Shown: in pieces, positions 8,037 through 15,820 of the stretch | Position numbering within the stretch: position 1 is the first letter of the stretch | How the letters are laid out: every line of letters starts with the position of its first letter | Position numbers and translations under genes: made by a program | Source: Thermoplasmata archaeon | Lineage (GTDB): Archaea; Thermoplasmatota; Thermoplasmata; Thermoplasmatales; Thermoplasmataceae | Assembly (NCBI GenBank): GCA_021806295.1 | Contig: JAJZXS010000006.1 | Coordinates: forward strand, 1-35,813 | Direction: 5' to 3' | DNA length: 35,813 nt | Notes under the pieces: generated by a model | The model's database searches: none | Told to the model about the DNA's origin: nothing | The model's input: only the letters and a program-made list of their open reading frames with translations

Positions 8037-8390
8037 TTATTCCTCTATTTCTATGAAGCCTGCCTGCTCTCTGAGGTTGTAAGTCTTAAGCGTATATTTT
8101 TCCATGGGAAGTTCTGGAGCAATGAAAGGCGGCTTTACCATTTTTCCTGTATCCAGCTCAAAGGATGCATTATGGCATGGGCAAACAACATGCTTTCCAT
8201 CCTCTGCTACGTTTCCCAGTATGCATTTTAGATGGGAACATATACCATTTATTCCGAACAACTTCCCATTTTGCTTTGTTATAAATACAACTTCTCCATT
8301 TCCAAGATTTATAGATACATGGTTTCCAGAATTTTCCAGTGCTTTCATACCTAATATTTTTCTCCATGACATAACATCCAATTTCATCAT
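8037..8390 (-). CDS. Rieske [2Fe-2S] protein, soluble, small
   Basis: A 117-residue Rieske domain. Cluster ligands are C51 and H53 in CSHLKC, and C70 and H73 in CPCH. The extra cysteines C56 and C72 are in the places that form the disulfide of high-potential bc1-type Rieske proteins and some ferredoxins. There is no transmembrane anchor or oxygenase domain, so it is probably a free electron carrier like NirD-type or dioxygenase ferredoxins. The start is set at ATG 8390 (MMKLDV), about 30 nt after a TATA-like TTATTTAAAA on the minus strand; the longer frame to 8438 would begin upstream of that box. Confidence 0.85.
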   Translation of the reverse strand: MMKLDVMSWRKILGMKALENSGNHVSINLGNGEVVFITKQNGKLFGINGICSHLKCILGNVAEDGKHVVCPCHNASFELDTGKMVKPPFIAPELPMEKYTLKTYNLREQAGFIEIEE

Positions 8391-8490
8391 TCGATTTATA
8401 TCTTTTTGATAAAAGCTTTTTAAATAAAACAGGTTCAATAGGAATGATAATCTATGATAAATTATTTATATCCAGTACATATTCATATTT

Positions 8491-8868
8491 ATGTTTATCA
8501 AGGACAAAAGTAAATACGGGTTTCAGGAAACTGTTAAAATTGTTAAGGATTTTCTGAAGGGCAGGAATTTTGAAATATTTGCGGAAATAGACCACAGAAA
8601 GAATGCCATAAATGCTGGGATGGATATGCAGAATGAAACCGTGCTCATCTTCGGGTCTCCCTCTGCAGGAACTCTTCTAATGGAAGAAAATCCGGAAATC
8701 GGTATTGAACTGCCCGCCAGGCTGCTTATATATTCAACAAACGATAACGTTTATCTTCTTTACAAAAATCCTGAGGAGCTAATAGATACATATAAAATAA
8801 TGGATCAAAAGGAGGTGCTGAAAAAACTCAAAGTACTTTTTGATAATGTTATCAACGCCGTTTCATAA
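8491..8868 (+). CDS. DUF302 family protein
   Basis: A 125-residue protein with the DUF302 pattern: an N-terminal phrase KYGFQETVKIVKDFLKGRNF, then FAEIDHRKNA, and a central IFGSPSAGTLLMEENPEIG followed by ELPARLLIYST. The family is small, cytoplasmic and of unknown biochemical role. ATTTATAT-like sequence at 8462-8470 is about 25 nt before the ATG, so the transcript is leaderless. It is divergent from the Rieske gene, with a shared 100-nt promoter region. Confidence 0.85.
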   Translation: MFIKDKSKYGFQETVKIVKDFLKGRNFEIFAEIDHRKNAINAGMDMQNETVLIFGSPSAGTLLMEENPEIGIELPARLLIYSTNDNVYLLYKNPEELIDTYKIMDQKEVLKKLKVLFDNVINAVS

Positions 8869-8983
8869 ATTCTGAATATAAAACTGGTTTTTTCCAGATT
8901 CAGTAACATCACTCATAGCTAATGTAAGAGACTCTCAAATTAAGAGTTAAAAATAGTTTATATTTAACTTTTCCCCGGTTTAA

Positions 8984-9125
8984 CGGATATTAATCACGTT
9001 TCATAATTTCCTGACCCACGGGGAATTCTCAGCCCGGCCCCTGATCAGATGGTCATTGCAATGTGACTCGCAATATGCTGTATCTGAAGCCCATTGAAGG
9101 CCAGGTAGCTTTTAGTCTTACGTCG
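8984..9125 (+). mobile_element. possible IS200/IS605 (tnpB) 3' relic in a 362-nt gene-free stretch
   Basis: The gene-free stretch 8869-9230 holds short terminator-like hairpins near 8890 and 8930 and a GC-richer block from about 8995 to 9115. One plus-strand frame (8984-9097) ends GEFSARPLIRWSLQ...AVSEAH and stops. This resembles, from memory, the variable tail of TnpB proteins. Just after it GCC-loop-GGC (9089-9101) is followed by GGTAGCTTTTAGTC, similar in layout to IS605 right ends. No TnpB catalytic region is present. The assignment is tentative; alternatives are a non-coding RNA or a decayed gene. Confidence 0.33.
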
Positions 9126-9230
9126 TCATATATATTCATGAATCGTATATACTATTAATAAGACATATGATAATTAATGCATTGCTTTTAAATCTTTCAT
9201 TAATGCCAGCCAATGAATTTATAAAATAAT

Positions 9231-10394
9231 TTATACAAGTTCCAGTGTAAGTGTATGCCCACCACCTCCACCGTGGCATATGGTAGCGAGACCGGTTTTC
9301 ATATTCCTGCTCTGGAGTGCATTGATCAGTGTTACTATTATCCTTGAACCACTGTTGCCCAGGGGATGTCCGATGGCTATTGCGCCGCCGTTTACATTAA
9401 ACCTATCATTTTCTACCCCGAGCTGATCCCTGACTATCAGGGAGGCAACCGAAAATGCCTCATTATGCTCTACCAGGTCATAATAGTCTATTTTTTTATG
9501 CTGTTTTTCAAGCAATTTTTTTGTTGCTGGTATTGGAGCCTCAACAAAGTCCCTGGTATCAAGAGATGCAGAACTGAAACCGGTAATTTTGGCAATAGGT
9601 TTTAAACCATACTCCTTGAGCCCTTTCTCGGAGGAAAGTAAAAGTGCAGATGCACCATCAGACAATTGTGATGAATTTCCTGCGGTCAGTATCCCGTTAC
9701 GGTCAAATGCCGAATTAAGTTTTGCCAGGTCTTCCATGGATGTTTTTCTCATACCCTCATCCTTTTCCAGATTTTCCAGTTTCACAATTTCCTTTGCAAA
9801 TTCTCCGGATTCTGTTGCTCTGATAGCCCTGTTCTGGCTTTCTACAGAGAATTCATCGGCCTGTTCCCTTGTTAGCCCGTATTTCCTGGCTGAATGTTCT
9901 GCTGACACTCCCATATGCTCACCATACATAGCATCAACCAGTCCATCGTTCAGCATCGAATCCTCAATTTTTAGATTTTTATAGAGCAACTGCTTCGGCC
10001 CCCACCTGAATTCAGCAGGCAGTATTAATGGCGAATTGCTCATATTCTCAAATCCACCTGAAATAATTATATCATGTTCTCCAAGCATAATTTCTCTGGC
10101 TGCATTTTCTGTTGCAAGCATGCCAGAGGCACACACAACATTGACTGTGTTCTTTGTTACCTCTGGTTTTAGCCCTGCATGGAATGCTGCCTGTCCGGCA
10201 GGATTCTGACCAACATTAGCCTGGATGACATTTCCCATTATCACCTCCTCTATGAGGTCACTGTCAATTCCAGAATCCTTAATAACTGCTTTAATTGCAG
10301 CCGCACCCAGCTCAGTGGCTCTGGTCCTTGAAAGTGATTTTCCAAATTTCCCTATGGGTGTACGTTTTGCTGAAACGATATATACATCTTCCAT
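9231..10394 (-). CDS. thiolase (acetyl-CoA C-acyltransferase), bacterial type
   Basis: Cleaves 3-ketoacyl-CoA, or condenses acetyl-CoA units, in the cytoplasm. From ATG 10394 (MEDVYIVSAKRTPIGKFG) the protein has 388 residues, normal for the family. The nucleophile is C88 in NVVCASGM; the second triad part is NEAFSVAS, then GHPLGNSGSR with the catalytic His, and the final ICHGGGGG with the acid/base Cys. The full catalytic set and CxGGGxG ending match bacterial-type degradative or biosynthetic thiolases, not the archaeal mevalonate-pathway thiolase, and no HMG-CoA synthase or DUF35 gene is adjacent. The frame extends to 10484, but the extension does not look like thiolase. Confidence 0.9.
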   Translation of the reverse strand: MEDVYIVSAKRTPIGKFGKSLSRTRATELGAAAIKAVIKDSGIDSDLIEEVIMGNVIQANVGQNPAGQAAFHAGLKPEVTKNTVNVVCASGMLATENAAREIMLGEHDIIISGGFENMSNSPLILPAEFRWGPKQLLYKNLKIEDSMLNDGLVDAMYGEHMGVSAEHSARKYGLTREQADEFSVESQNRAIRATESGEFAKEIVKLENLEKDEGMRKTSMEDLAKLNSAFDRNGILTAGNSSQLSDGASALLLSSEKGLKEYGLKPIAKITGFSSASLDTRDFVEAPIPATKKLLEKQHKKIDYYDLVEHNEAFSVASLIVRDQLGVENDRFNVNGGAIAIGHPLGNSGSRIIVTLINALQSRNMKTGLATICHGGGGGHTLTLELV

Positions 10395-10552
10395 GCATTC
10401 AGTATATTCTATTTCTTTATGTATTTTATTATCGACAATAACCGTCAGCCTCATTTTATGCAATACTATTATACACCACCACAAATTTCATATCCGGTAT
10501 ATTCAATACATATGATAGATAAATTTAATAATGACAGATTTATCTTAACCGG

Positions 10553-11056
10553 ATGGCAGATCAAAATAATGGGGATTTCGAGAATGGAACAGAACCACAG
10601 GTAGATCAGGAAGCACCGGCAGAACAGAATACTGTTCCACCAAAAGAGCCTAAAAATAAATCTAACGTTAAACTTTATATAGAAATAGTAATAATATTGA
10701 TCGGTATTATACTCATAGCAGTTGCTTCAGTACAGGTTAAGAGCATAGGGCATGTCAAGTGGAATGGGTTTTCAGAAATTGCTTTCCCGCTGAGTATTAT
10801 ATTCATGGTTTCCCCGGCCGTTCTGTATTTCAAAAAATTAAGGTCCATGAAACCAGCAATTGCAGTGATCATTATCATGCTGGTTGGAATCCTTCTCATG
10901 TACATCCTTCTTGTACCATATAAGATGTTCACGGTTCATTTCGGACTGCTCGGGGATGTGATAGTAGAATATCTCATAGGAGTATTTCTTCTGATTTTCA
11001 TGGTGTCCCATATGACAAAGGTGCATCTGATGAAAAATAATAAGTTAGGAAACTAA
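10553..11056 (+). CDS. four-helix membrane protein with acidic N-terminal tail
   Basis: A 167-residue protein of unknown function. Residues 1-40 are polar and Pro/Glu-rich (NGTEPQVDQEAPAEQ), probably disordered and cytoplasmic. Four hydrophobic segments follow at about 41-62, 73-92, 98-120 and 130-150, ending in a basic tail (HLMKNNKLGN). A TATA-like AATTTAATA lies about 26-30 nt before ATG 10553. The gene is divergent from the thiolase. No family recognised. Confidence 0.7.
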   Translation: MADQNNGDFENGTEPQVDQEAPAEQNTVPPKEPKNKSNVKLYIEIVIILIGIILIAVASVQVKSIGHVKWNGFSEIAFPLSIIFMVSPAVLYFKKLRSMKPAIAVIIIMLVGILLMYILLVPYKMFTVHFGLLGDVIVEYLIGVFLLIFMVSHMTKVHLMKNNKLGN

Positions 11057-11190
11057 TAATAAATATTTTTTGCTTCGTTTATAATTAATTTTGTATATTT
11101 TTCCTGTTTATGTTAACGATTCCATATCAGTGGTACCTGTATATTTAACCTAAAGTCTAAAAGATTTCTGAGTTAACGTGGGAAAGTTAC

Positions 11191-11496
11191 TTATTTGATT
11201 TTTGAGATATATAATGTAAGGTCCCTGATTGACTTAACATATGCTATTTCTCCTTTTGCAAATGTTTCCTGAGGATCATCAGGCACAGCTTTCCATAACT
11301 GTGAGTCAACCGCAATCTCATAGGAATTATTCTTCAGTATACTCTTAATTTCCCCAGTTTTTCCTATCAACGAATCCTTGCCTGTTGCCGGTTTCCTTCT
11401 GAATGGATGCCTGAGCCAGAATCTTGAAAACCATGCACCGATAAAGAATGCTACAATTGTATCAATTATATATCCTATTATTACTATTTGACTCAT
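11191..11496 (-). CDS. short NfeD-like membrane protein
   Basis: A 101-residue protein with one N-terminal hydrophobic helix (about residues 3-23), a basic linker, then a small beta-rich domain: GKTGEIKSIL, AVDSQLWKAVPDD, KGEIAYVKSIRDLTLYI. This pattern (G.TG..., V..E.WKA, G..V.V....L.L.V) is the OB-fold C-terminal domain of NfeD proteins. NfeD family members often work with stomatin-like proteins or membrane serine proteases, but neither lies nearby here. The function in this organism is unknown. Confidence 0.72.
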   Translation of the reverse strand: MSQIVIIGYIIDTIVAFFIGAWFSRFWLRHPFRRKPATGKDSLIGKTGEIKSILKNNSYEIAVDSQLWKAVPDDPQETFAKGEIAYVKSIRDLTLYISKIK

Positions 11497-11614
11497 AAAA
11501 ATTAAATATAATCTTGATATATTAAATTTGATATTAAATTTTTATTGCTGTATTCTATGGATTGGCTATAGCCATTGTAGAAAAATATTTATATTTCAAT
11601 TATAATTTATTCTT

Positions 11615-12064
11615 GTGGATAAATACCCGTTGAATAAATATTACAGTGTTGATAATATACTGTTGCCTGGTGAGAGAGTCCTGGCACAATATACATTAAT
11701 CTATTTGACTGATAAAAGAATAATTTTTTCTAGGTTATTCCATAAATATTATGAATCATTCAATTACAGTGATATTGGAAGTATTTATGAAGGCATTGCA
11801 CGAATTGTATATATAGAATTTTTATTTGGAATAGCATATGTACTTTTAACCTTATTTTTTATGTTTTATCTAAATGATTTCTACTCTATTACTTTAATAT
11901 TTTTTTTAGCGTCTGGTATTTATTTTATTGCCTTTGCAATTATTATGAAGCAACAAAAATTTATTATTATAAAATATGGAAATAGAATTCTAAGACTAAA
12001 AGCCTCAGATAGAAATAATACAATCCAAATGCTTAACCGTCTGAGAAACCCGGTTAGTAATTGA
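11615..12064 (+). CDS. PH-like (DUF304-type) membrane protein
   Basis: A 149-residue protein starting at GTG 11615, about 25 nt after TATA-like ATATTTATAT (11585-11594). The first part has LLPGERVLAQYTLIYLTDKRIIFS, the L-T-D-x-R-I phrase typical of bacterial PH-like membrane domains. Two hydrophobic helices follow (about residues 65-85 and 90-113), then a second strand-rich part FIIIKYGNRILRLKASD. It is probably membrane-anchored with a cytoplasmic PH-like fold. The assignment rests on one motif; the role is unknown. It is unusually rich in Ile and Tyr and more AT-rich than its neighbours. Confidence 0.55.
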   Translation: MDKYPLNKYYSVDNILLPGERVLAQYTLIYLTDKRIIFSRLFHKYYESFNYSDIGSIYEGIARIVYIEFLFGIAYVLLTLFFMFYLNDFYSITLIFFLASGIYFIAFAIIMKQQKFIIIKYGNRILRLKASDRNNTIQMLNRLRNPVSN

Positions 12065-12117
12065 TAATGTATAATTTCACATAGAAATCTATTTTAAACC
12101 GGGTCACATTTGATATT

Positions 12118-12825
12118 ATGTCTGGAAAGAATATTCTTTTAGCCGGTACAGGGGAACTGGGTAAGGCACTCACCTATGAACTTCTTTTAAATGGAAACTA
12201 TGTCATAATTAATTCCCGTAACAGTGAAAAACTGGAGAAAATTGTGTCAGAATACTCAGTTTATGGAAAAATAAATTATATAGCAAAGGAGTTAAATGAT
12301 GAACAGAGCTGCAATGAACTAATAACTGATTCACTTAAAACCTTAAAGTCAATAGATTCCCTTGTAGTAATGGTCGGGGGATTTGTAGAAGATAGCATCG
12401 AAAACCTTGATGGCCTGGATACAATGATTTTGAATCATTTAAAAATTCCCATGTATCTGGCAAAGCATGCAATAAAACATATGAATTATGGCTCTTCAAT
12501 TATATTCGTGAGTAATTCAGCAAGTTCGGTAAAGAATAAGCCAAACCTGCTTTCATATTCAATATCAAAGTATGCCCTGGAAAAGGCGGCCAAAATAATT
12601 GCCCTTGAACTGCAGGAGAAAGGAATAAGGGTAAACGTTGTTGCCCCTGAATATATTATTCAGAATTTTCAAATTGGCAGGGATTATACAAAAATGAGAA
12701 AATATGGAGACGTTGAAACGCCTCCTGAGGACATTTCCAGTGTTATTACATTCTTAATTGACGGAAAATCCTCATGGATTAATGGTGCCGTAATACCTGT
12801 GGATGGAGGTCATAGCCTGAAATGA
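12118..12825 (+). CDS. short-chain dehydrogenase/reductase
   Basis: NAD(P)-dependent oxidoreductase of the classical SDR family, 235 residues, cytoplasmic. The nucleotide-binding turn is AGTGELGKAL (residues 9-18), slightly unlike the usual TGxxxGxG. The catalytic Ser lies in VSNSAS (around 132-136), with Y147 and K151 in YSISKYALEKAAK. The end PVDGGHSLK is typical. The C-terminal part is short and the substrate is not predictable. Its stop overlaps the start of the uracil-DNA glycosylase gene (ATGA), so the two are cotranslated; a functional link is not obvious. Confidence 0.87.
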   Translation: MSGKNILLAGTGELGKALTYELLLNGNYVIINSRNSEKLEKIVSEYSVYGKINYIAKELNDEQSCNELITDSLKTLKSIDSLVVMVGGFVEDSIENLDGLDTMILNHLKIPMYLAKHAIKHMNYGSSIIFVSNSASSVKNKPNLLSYSISKYALEKAAKIIALELQEKGIRVNVVAPEYIIQNFQIGRDYTKMRKYGDVETPPEDISSVITFLIDGKSSWINGAVIPVDGGHSLK

Positions 12826-13496
12826 GTTACAATGAATTGAATAAAAGCATAGTGGATTGCAGAAAATGCAAGAGACTCGTTGATTACAGGAATACCCGGG
12901 AGATCCCGGCCAGGTATTCAGGCGAAGAATACTGGAATAAACCTATAACAGGGTATGGAGACATAAATGGTAAAATACTGGTGGTAGGTTTGGCCCCTGC
13001 TTTCAATGGGGGTAACAGGACTGGAAGAATTTTCACCGGAGATCACAGTTCAGATTTTCTTATATCCTCGCTTTATGAGGTGGGATTGACCAGTATACCA
13101 ACCTCTGAGAACAGGAATGATGGCCTAAAATATAAGGACATGTACATTACCCTAGCATTGAAATGCGCCCCACCAGATAATAAACCGTTAAATGTGGAAC
13201 TCGATAACTGCAGCAGCTACATGTACCGGGAAATAGATCAGATGAAAAACATCAGGGCAATTGTATGCCTTGGAAAAATCGCTTTCGATGCCGTTATTAA
13301 ATATTATAAAAGTAGGGGGGCTAATACCAAAAACATGAAATTCGGGCATGGGGTATATTATGATATTTCAGGGGTCCGGTTATACGGGTCTTACCATCCC
13401 AGCCCGCGCAATGTCAATACAGGATTGCTGAAAAAGGAGGATTTTATATCACTGCTCAGATCAGTTAAAGAATATGCCGGGTCTAACTATCCTTAA
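12822..13496 (+). CDS. uracil-DNA glycosylase, family 5 (UDGb)
   Basis: Removes uracil (and, in this family, hypoxanthine and other deaminated bases) from DNA, starting base-excision repair; useful in a hot or acidic cell where cytosine and adenine deaminate. The 224-residue protein has the UDGb motif GLAPAFNGGNRTGRIFTGD (56-74), which lacks the polar catalytic residue of families 1 and 4, and the second motif SYHPSPRNVNTG with H192. Cysteines C13, C16, C115 and C130 match the [4Fe-4S] ligands. Translationally coupled to the SDR gene through a 4-nt overlap. Confidence 0.93.
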   Translation: MSYNELNKSIVDCRKCKRLVDYRNTREIPARYSGEEYWNKPITGYGDINGKILVVGLAPAFNGGNRTGRIFTGDHSSDFLISSLYEVGLTSIPTSENRNDGLKYKDMYITLALKCAPPDNKPLNVELDNCSSYMYREIDQMKNIRAIVCLGKIAFDAVIKYYKSRGANTKNMKFGHGVYYDISGVRLYGSYHPSPRNVNTGLLKKEDFISLLRSVKEYAGSNYP

Positions 13497-13501
13497 TATA
13501 C

Positions 13502-13843
13502 CTATTCTTTTTTATGATAAATCCATCTATCGTCTTCCAGATGCAGATATCCGCCATTTCTTAGATATACCCTTATTACCTTCCTTGATCCTGTATTTAT
13601 CTCTTCATAGTTATGTCTGCAAATCCTACTTCTCTTTATGATTTTTTTCACACATTCCATTCTGGCTCCACATTTATTCAGTCCCTTTTTTAAATTGGTT
13701 ATATTATCTTTTTCGTTTTTTAGTTTTTGCTTTTCTTTTGTTATATATCCTGGTTCAAATCTTTCTTGTGATGAATGCTTTCTCCTGCGGACAAATGTGG
13801 CCCTCTTCGGTATATACATTCCTTTTCTGGGCGATACTGCCAT
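13502..13843 (-). CDS. basic protein of unknown function
   Basis: A 113-residue, strongly Lys/Arg-rich protein (for example KRATFVRRRKH, KKIIKRSRICRHN). It starts at ATG 13843, about 27 nt after a TATA-like TTTTAATATT on the minus strand. Three cysteines (CGARMEC and later RICRH) are present but make no clear zinc site. The C-terminal half looks strand-rich (VIRVYLRNGGYLHLEDDRWIYHK). The charge suggests nucleic-acid or ribosome binding; no family recognised. It is convergent with the glycosylase gene, with five bases between stops. Confidence 0.6.
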   Translation of the reverse strand: MAVSPRKGMYIPKRATFVRRRKHSSQERFEPGYITKEKQKLKNEKDNITNLKKGLNKCGARMECVKKIIKRSRICRHNYEEINTGSRKVIRVYLRNGGYLHLEDDRWIYHKKE

Positions 13844-13904
13844 ATTTTTATCAATTGAAAAATAATATTAAAACCTATGTTTAATACGAGTTTTCTATAA
13901 AATT

Positions 13905-14825
13905 TCAGTAATTATAATACTTTATCAGTTTGTCAATCCCTTCATCCAGGGATATCTTCGCCTTGAAGCCAATACCGTTCTCCGTCTTCCTTATATCTGC
14001 CTTTGTGTAGTAGACGTATGTATCCTTCATTGGGTTCTCTATGTACTCTGGCTTTATGTTTTTGTTGAGGTGCCTATTAAGTATCCCTACCAGTTCATTC
14101 AGTGTATAGTTCTTTCCTGTTCCAACATTGTACACATTGAATTTCTTATTGTTCTCTGCTGCAAGGATTAGTGCATTTACCAGATCCTCTATGAATACAA
14201 AATCCCTCTTCTGCTCACCGTCTCCATAGAGAACAGGGCTAATGTTGTCATGCATTGCCCAGAGGAACTGGGATACTAAGTTTGCATATATCTTCTTTGA
14301 CCTCTCATTGTATCCATACACGGAGAAGAACCTCATGCCCGATACGCTCATATCATATAGGTTGCAGTATAAGTTTGCTATCCTCTCCATTGCTATCCTT
14401 GCCTCGGTGTAGTAGTCCGATACCTTTGGTATGGCATCCTCCTTCTGCTCCTCTATTCCATTGTATATGGATGATGTGGATGCATACACTATGGGTACTC
14501 TCTTTGGCTTTGCATACTCTAACACTGTTATCAAATCATCTATGGCATTTGCCATTAGGTGTGGATTGTTCTTGTACATGGGTGAAGAAGAGTATATGCC
14601 TATATGGAATATGTAATCAGGATTTATCTCATAGTCATTTATATTCTTGACCTTATCCTTTATGAATTCTATCCTTCCTATTGAATCATCTAAATTATGA
14701 ACTGACCCTGTCTGAAGGTCGTCAAGCGCATACACATGATTCTCTTTTGATAACGTGTTTACCAAATTGGATCCAATGAATCCTGCACCGCCTGTAACTA
14801 AAATTTCCTTATTCCTGATTGACAT
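13905..14825 (-). CDS. NAD-dependent nucleotide-sugar epimerase/dehydratase
   Basis: Extended SDR enzyme acting on nucleotide sugars (UDP-glucose 4-epimerase-like), cytoplasmic; it would feed glycan synthesis. The 306-residue protein starts ILVTGGAGFIGSNL and has the Ser-rich strand VYASTSSIYNG, then DYYTEARIAMERIA, RFFSVYG and GDGEQKRDFVFIEDLV. The usual Tyr-x3-Lys catalytic pair reads Tyr139-x3-Arg143. The start is ATG 14825, 24 nt from a clear TATA box. An in-frame ATG at 14894 would lie upstream of that box and adds a non-homologous head. Substrate unknown. Confidence 0.88.
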   Translation of the reverse strand: MSIRNKEILVTGGAGFIGSNLVNTLSKENHVYALDDLQTGSVHNLDDSIGRIEFIKDKVKNINDYEINPDYIFHIGIYSSSPMYKNNPHLMANAIDDLITVLEYAKPKRVPIVYASTSSIYNGIEEQKEDAIPKVSDYYTEARIAMERIANLYCNLYDMSVSGMRFFSVYGYNERSKKIYANLVSQFLWAMHDNISPVLYGDGEQKRDFVFIEDLVNALILAAENNKKFNVYNVGTGKNYTLNELVGILNRHLNKNIKPEYIENPMKDTYVYYTKADIRKTENGIGFKAKISLDEGIDKLIKYYNY

Positions 14826-14844
14826 GGAGGGTAATCCAATGTTT

Positions 14845-14853
14845 GTATAAATA
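14845..14853 (-). promoter_or_regulatory. TATA box of epimerase gene
   Basis: The minus strand reads TATTTATAC here, 24 nt before ATG 14825. This spacing decides the start codon and implies a leaderless mRNA. Confidence 0.65.
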
Positions 14854-15037
14854 AGTTTATTAAGAGGATTCCTTATGTGTACTTCTCCTGCCACAACTCT
14901 ATGACATGAACTATTAGTTTATTGGAAATAGTAATAAAAATAATCGGAAATAAATAATACACACATCCAAGACTTGGAAGCCGGCTGAACTCTGTACACA
15001 ATAGCCAATATTTAAGTTTAATTTGCAATCCCATTAC

Positions 15038-15820
15038 ATGGAAGTTCGTACAGTAGAGAATTCATCCGAAATAAGTGACTTTATGGATATTATCAAATCT
15101 GCATGGAAATCAGATAGTGCATTATCTGGATTCAAGGACACGATACATTCCATGGCATTCCATGGTGGTTTTGTTTTAGGGGCCTACGAGGATGGCAGGC
15201 TTATAGGCATGAGCTTTTCGTATCCAGGTTACAGGCACGGGAAAGTATATCTTTATTCCCATATGACTGGAGTTATTGACCAGAAAAAGTATTCCGGTGC
15301 TGGCTATCTGATGAAGATGAAGCAAAAAGACCTTGCCATTAAATATGGATATAAGATGATAGCGTGGACATTTGATCCAGTTATGAGCCTCAATGGTTAT
15401 TTTAATATAGGAAAACTCGGTGCAGTATCAAGAAATTATCTTGATAATTTTTACGGCATCATGAATGACGGTATAAACGCTGGCCTACCCACTGACAGGC
15501 TGGTAGCAGAATGGCATATAGGAGAAGATTATGATGTATCGTACAAAAACGTCCAGTTCATTAACCATGTCCACGAATATAGTATGGAATTCTTAGATGT
15601 TCCCCTTGGTGAAACAGTGGGTTTGAAAATGATACGGGATTTCCTGGGCTTTAAGTTATCCAATATTGAAGAAGCCGTCAAGGTAAAACTCCTTCTAAGG
15701 GAAAAATTCCATATGCTTCTTTCTGCCGGTTATACAATCATAAATTTTGATAGGGAAAACAACGCATATATATTTAAGAAAAATTTTGAATTAAAAAGAA
15801 ATAATATTTTTTATGATTAG
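15038..15820 (+). CDS. GNAT-superfamily N-acetyltransferase (COG3375-like)
   Basis: A 260-residue protein with one GNAT domain in the first 140 residues: GGFVLGAYEDGRLIGMSFSY, then HMTGVIDQKKYSGAGYLMKM, where the acetyl-CoA loop appears as Y-x-G-A-G-Y-L-M rather than the usual Q-x-x-G-x-G/A, and FDPVMSLNGYFNIGKLG. The longer C-terminal part with LPTDRLVAEW matches the predicted acetyltransferase group COG3375. Substrate unknown. ATG 15038 is 27 nt from AATATTTAA (15007-15015), so it is chosen over TTG 15023. Its last 4 nt overlap the end of the convergent PEP synthase gene. Confidence 0.8.
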   Translation: MEVRTVENSSEISDFMDIIKSAWKSDSALSGFKDTIHSMAFHGGFVLGAYEDGRLIGMSFSYPGYRHGKVYLYSHMTGVIDQKKYSGAGYLMKMKQKDLAIKYGYKMIAWTFDPVMSLNGYFNIGKLGAVSRNYLDNFYGIMNDGINAGLPTDRLVAEWHIGEDYDVSYKNVQFINHVHEYSMEFLDVPLGETVGLKMIRDFLGFKLSNIEEAVKVKLLLREKFHMLLSAGYTIINFDRENNAYIFKKNFELKRNNIFYD

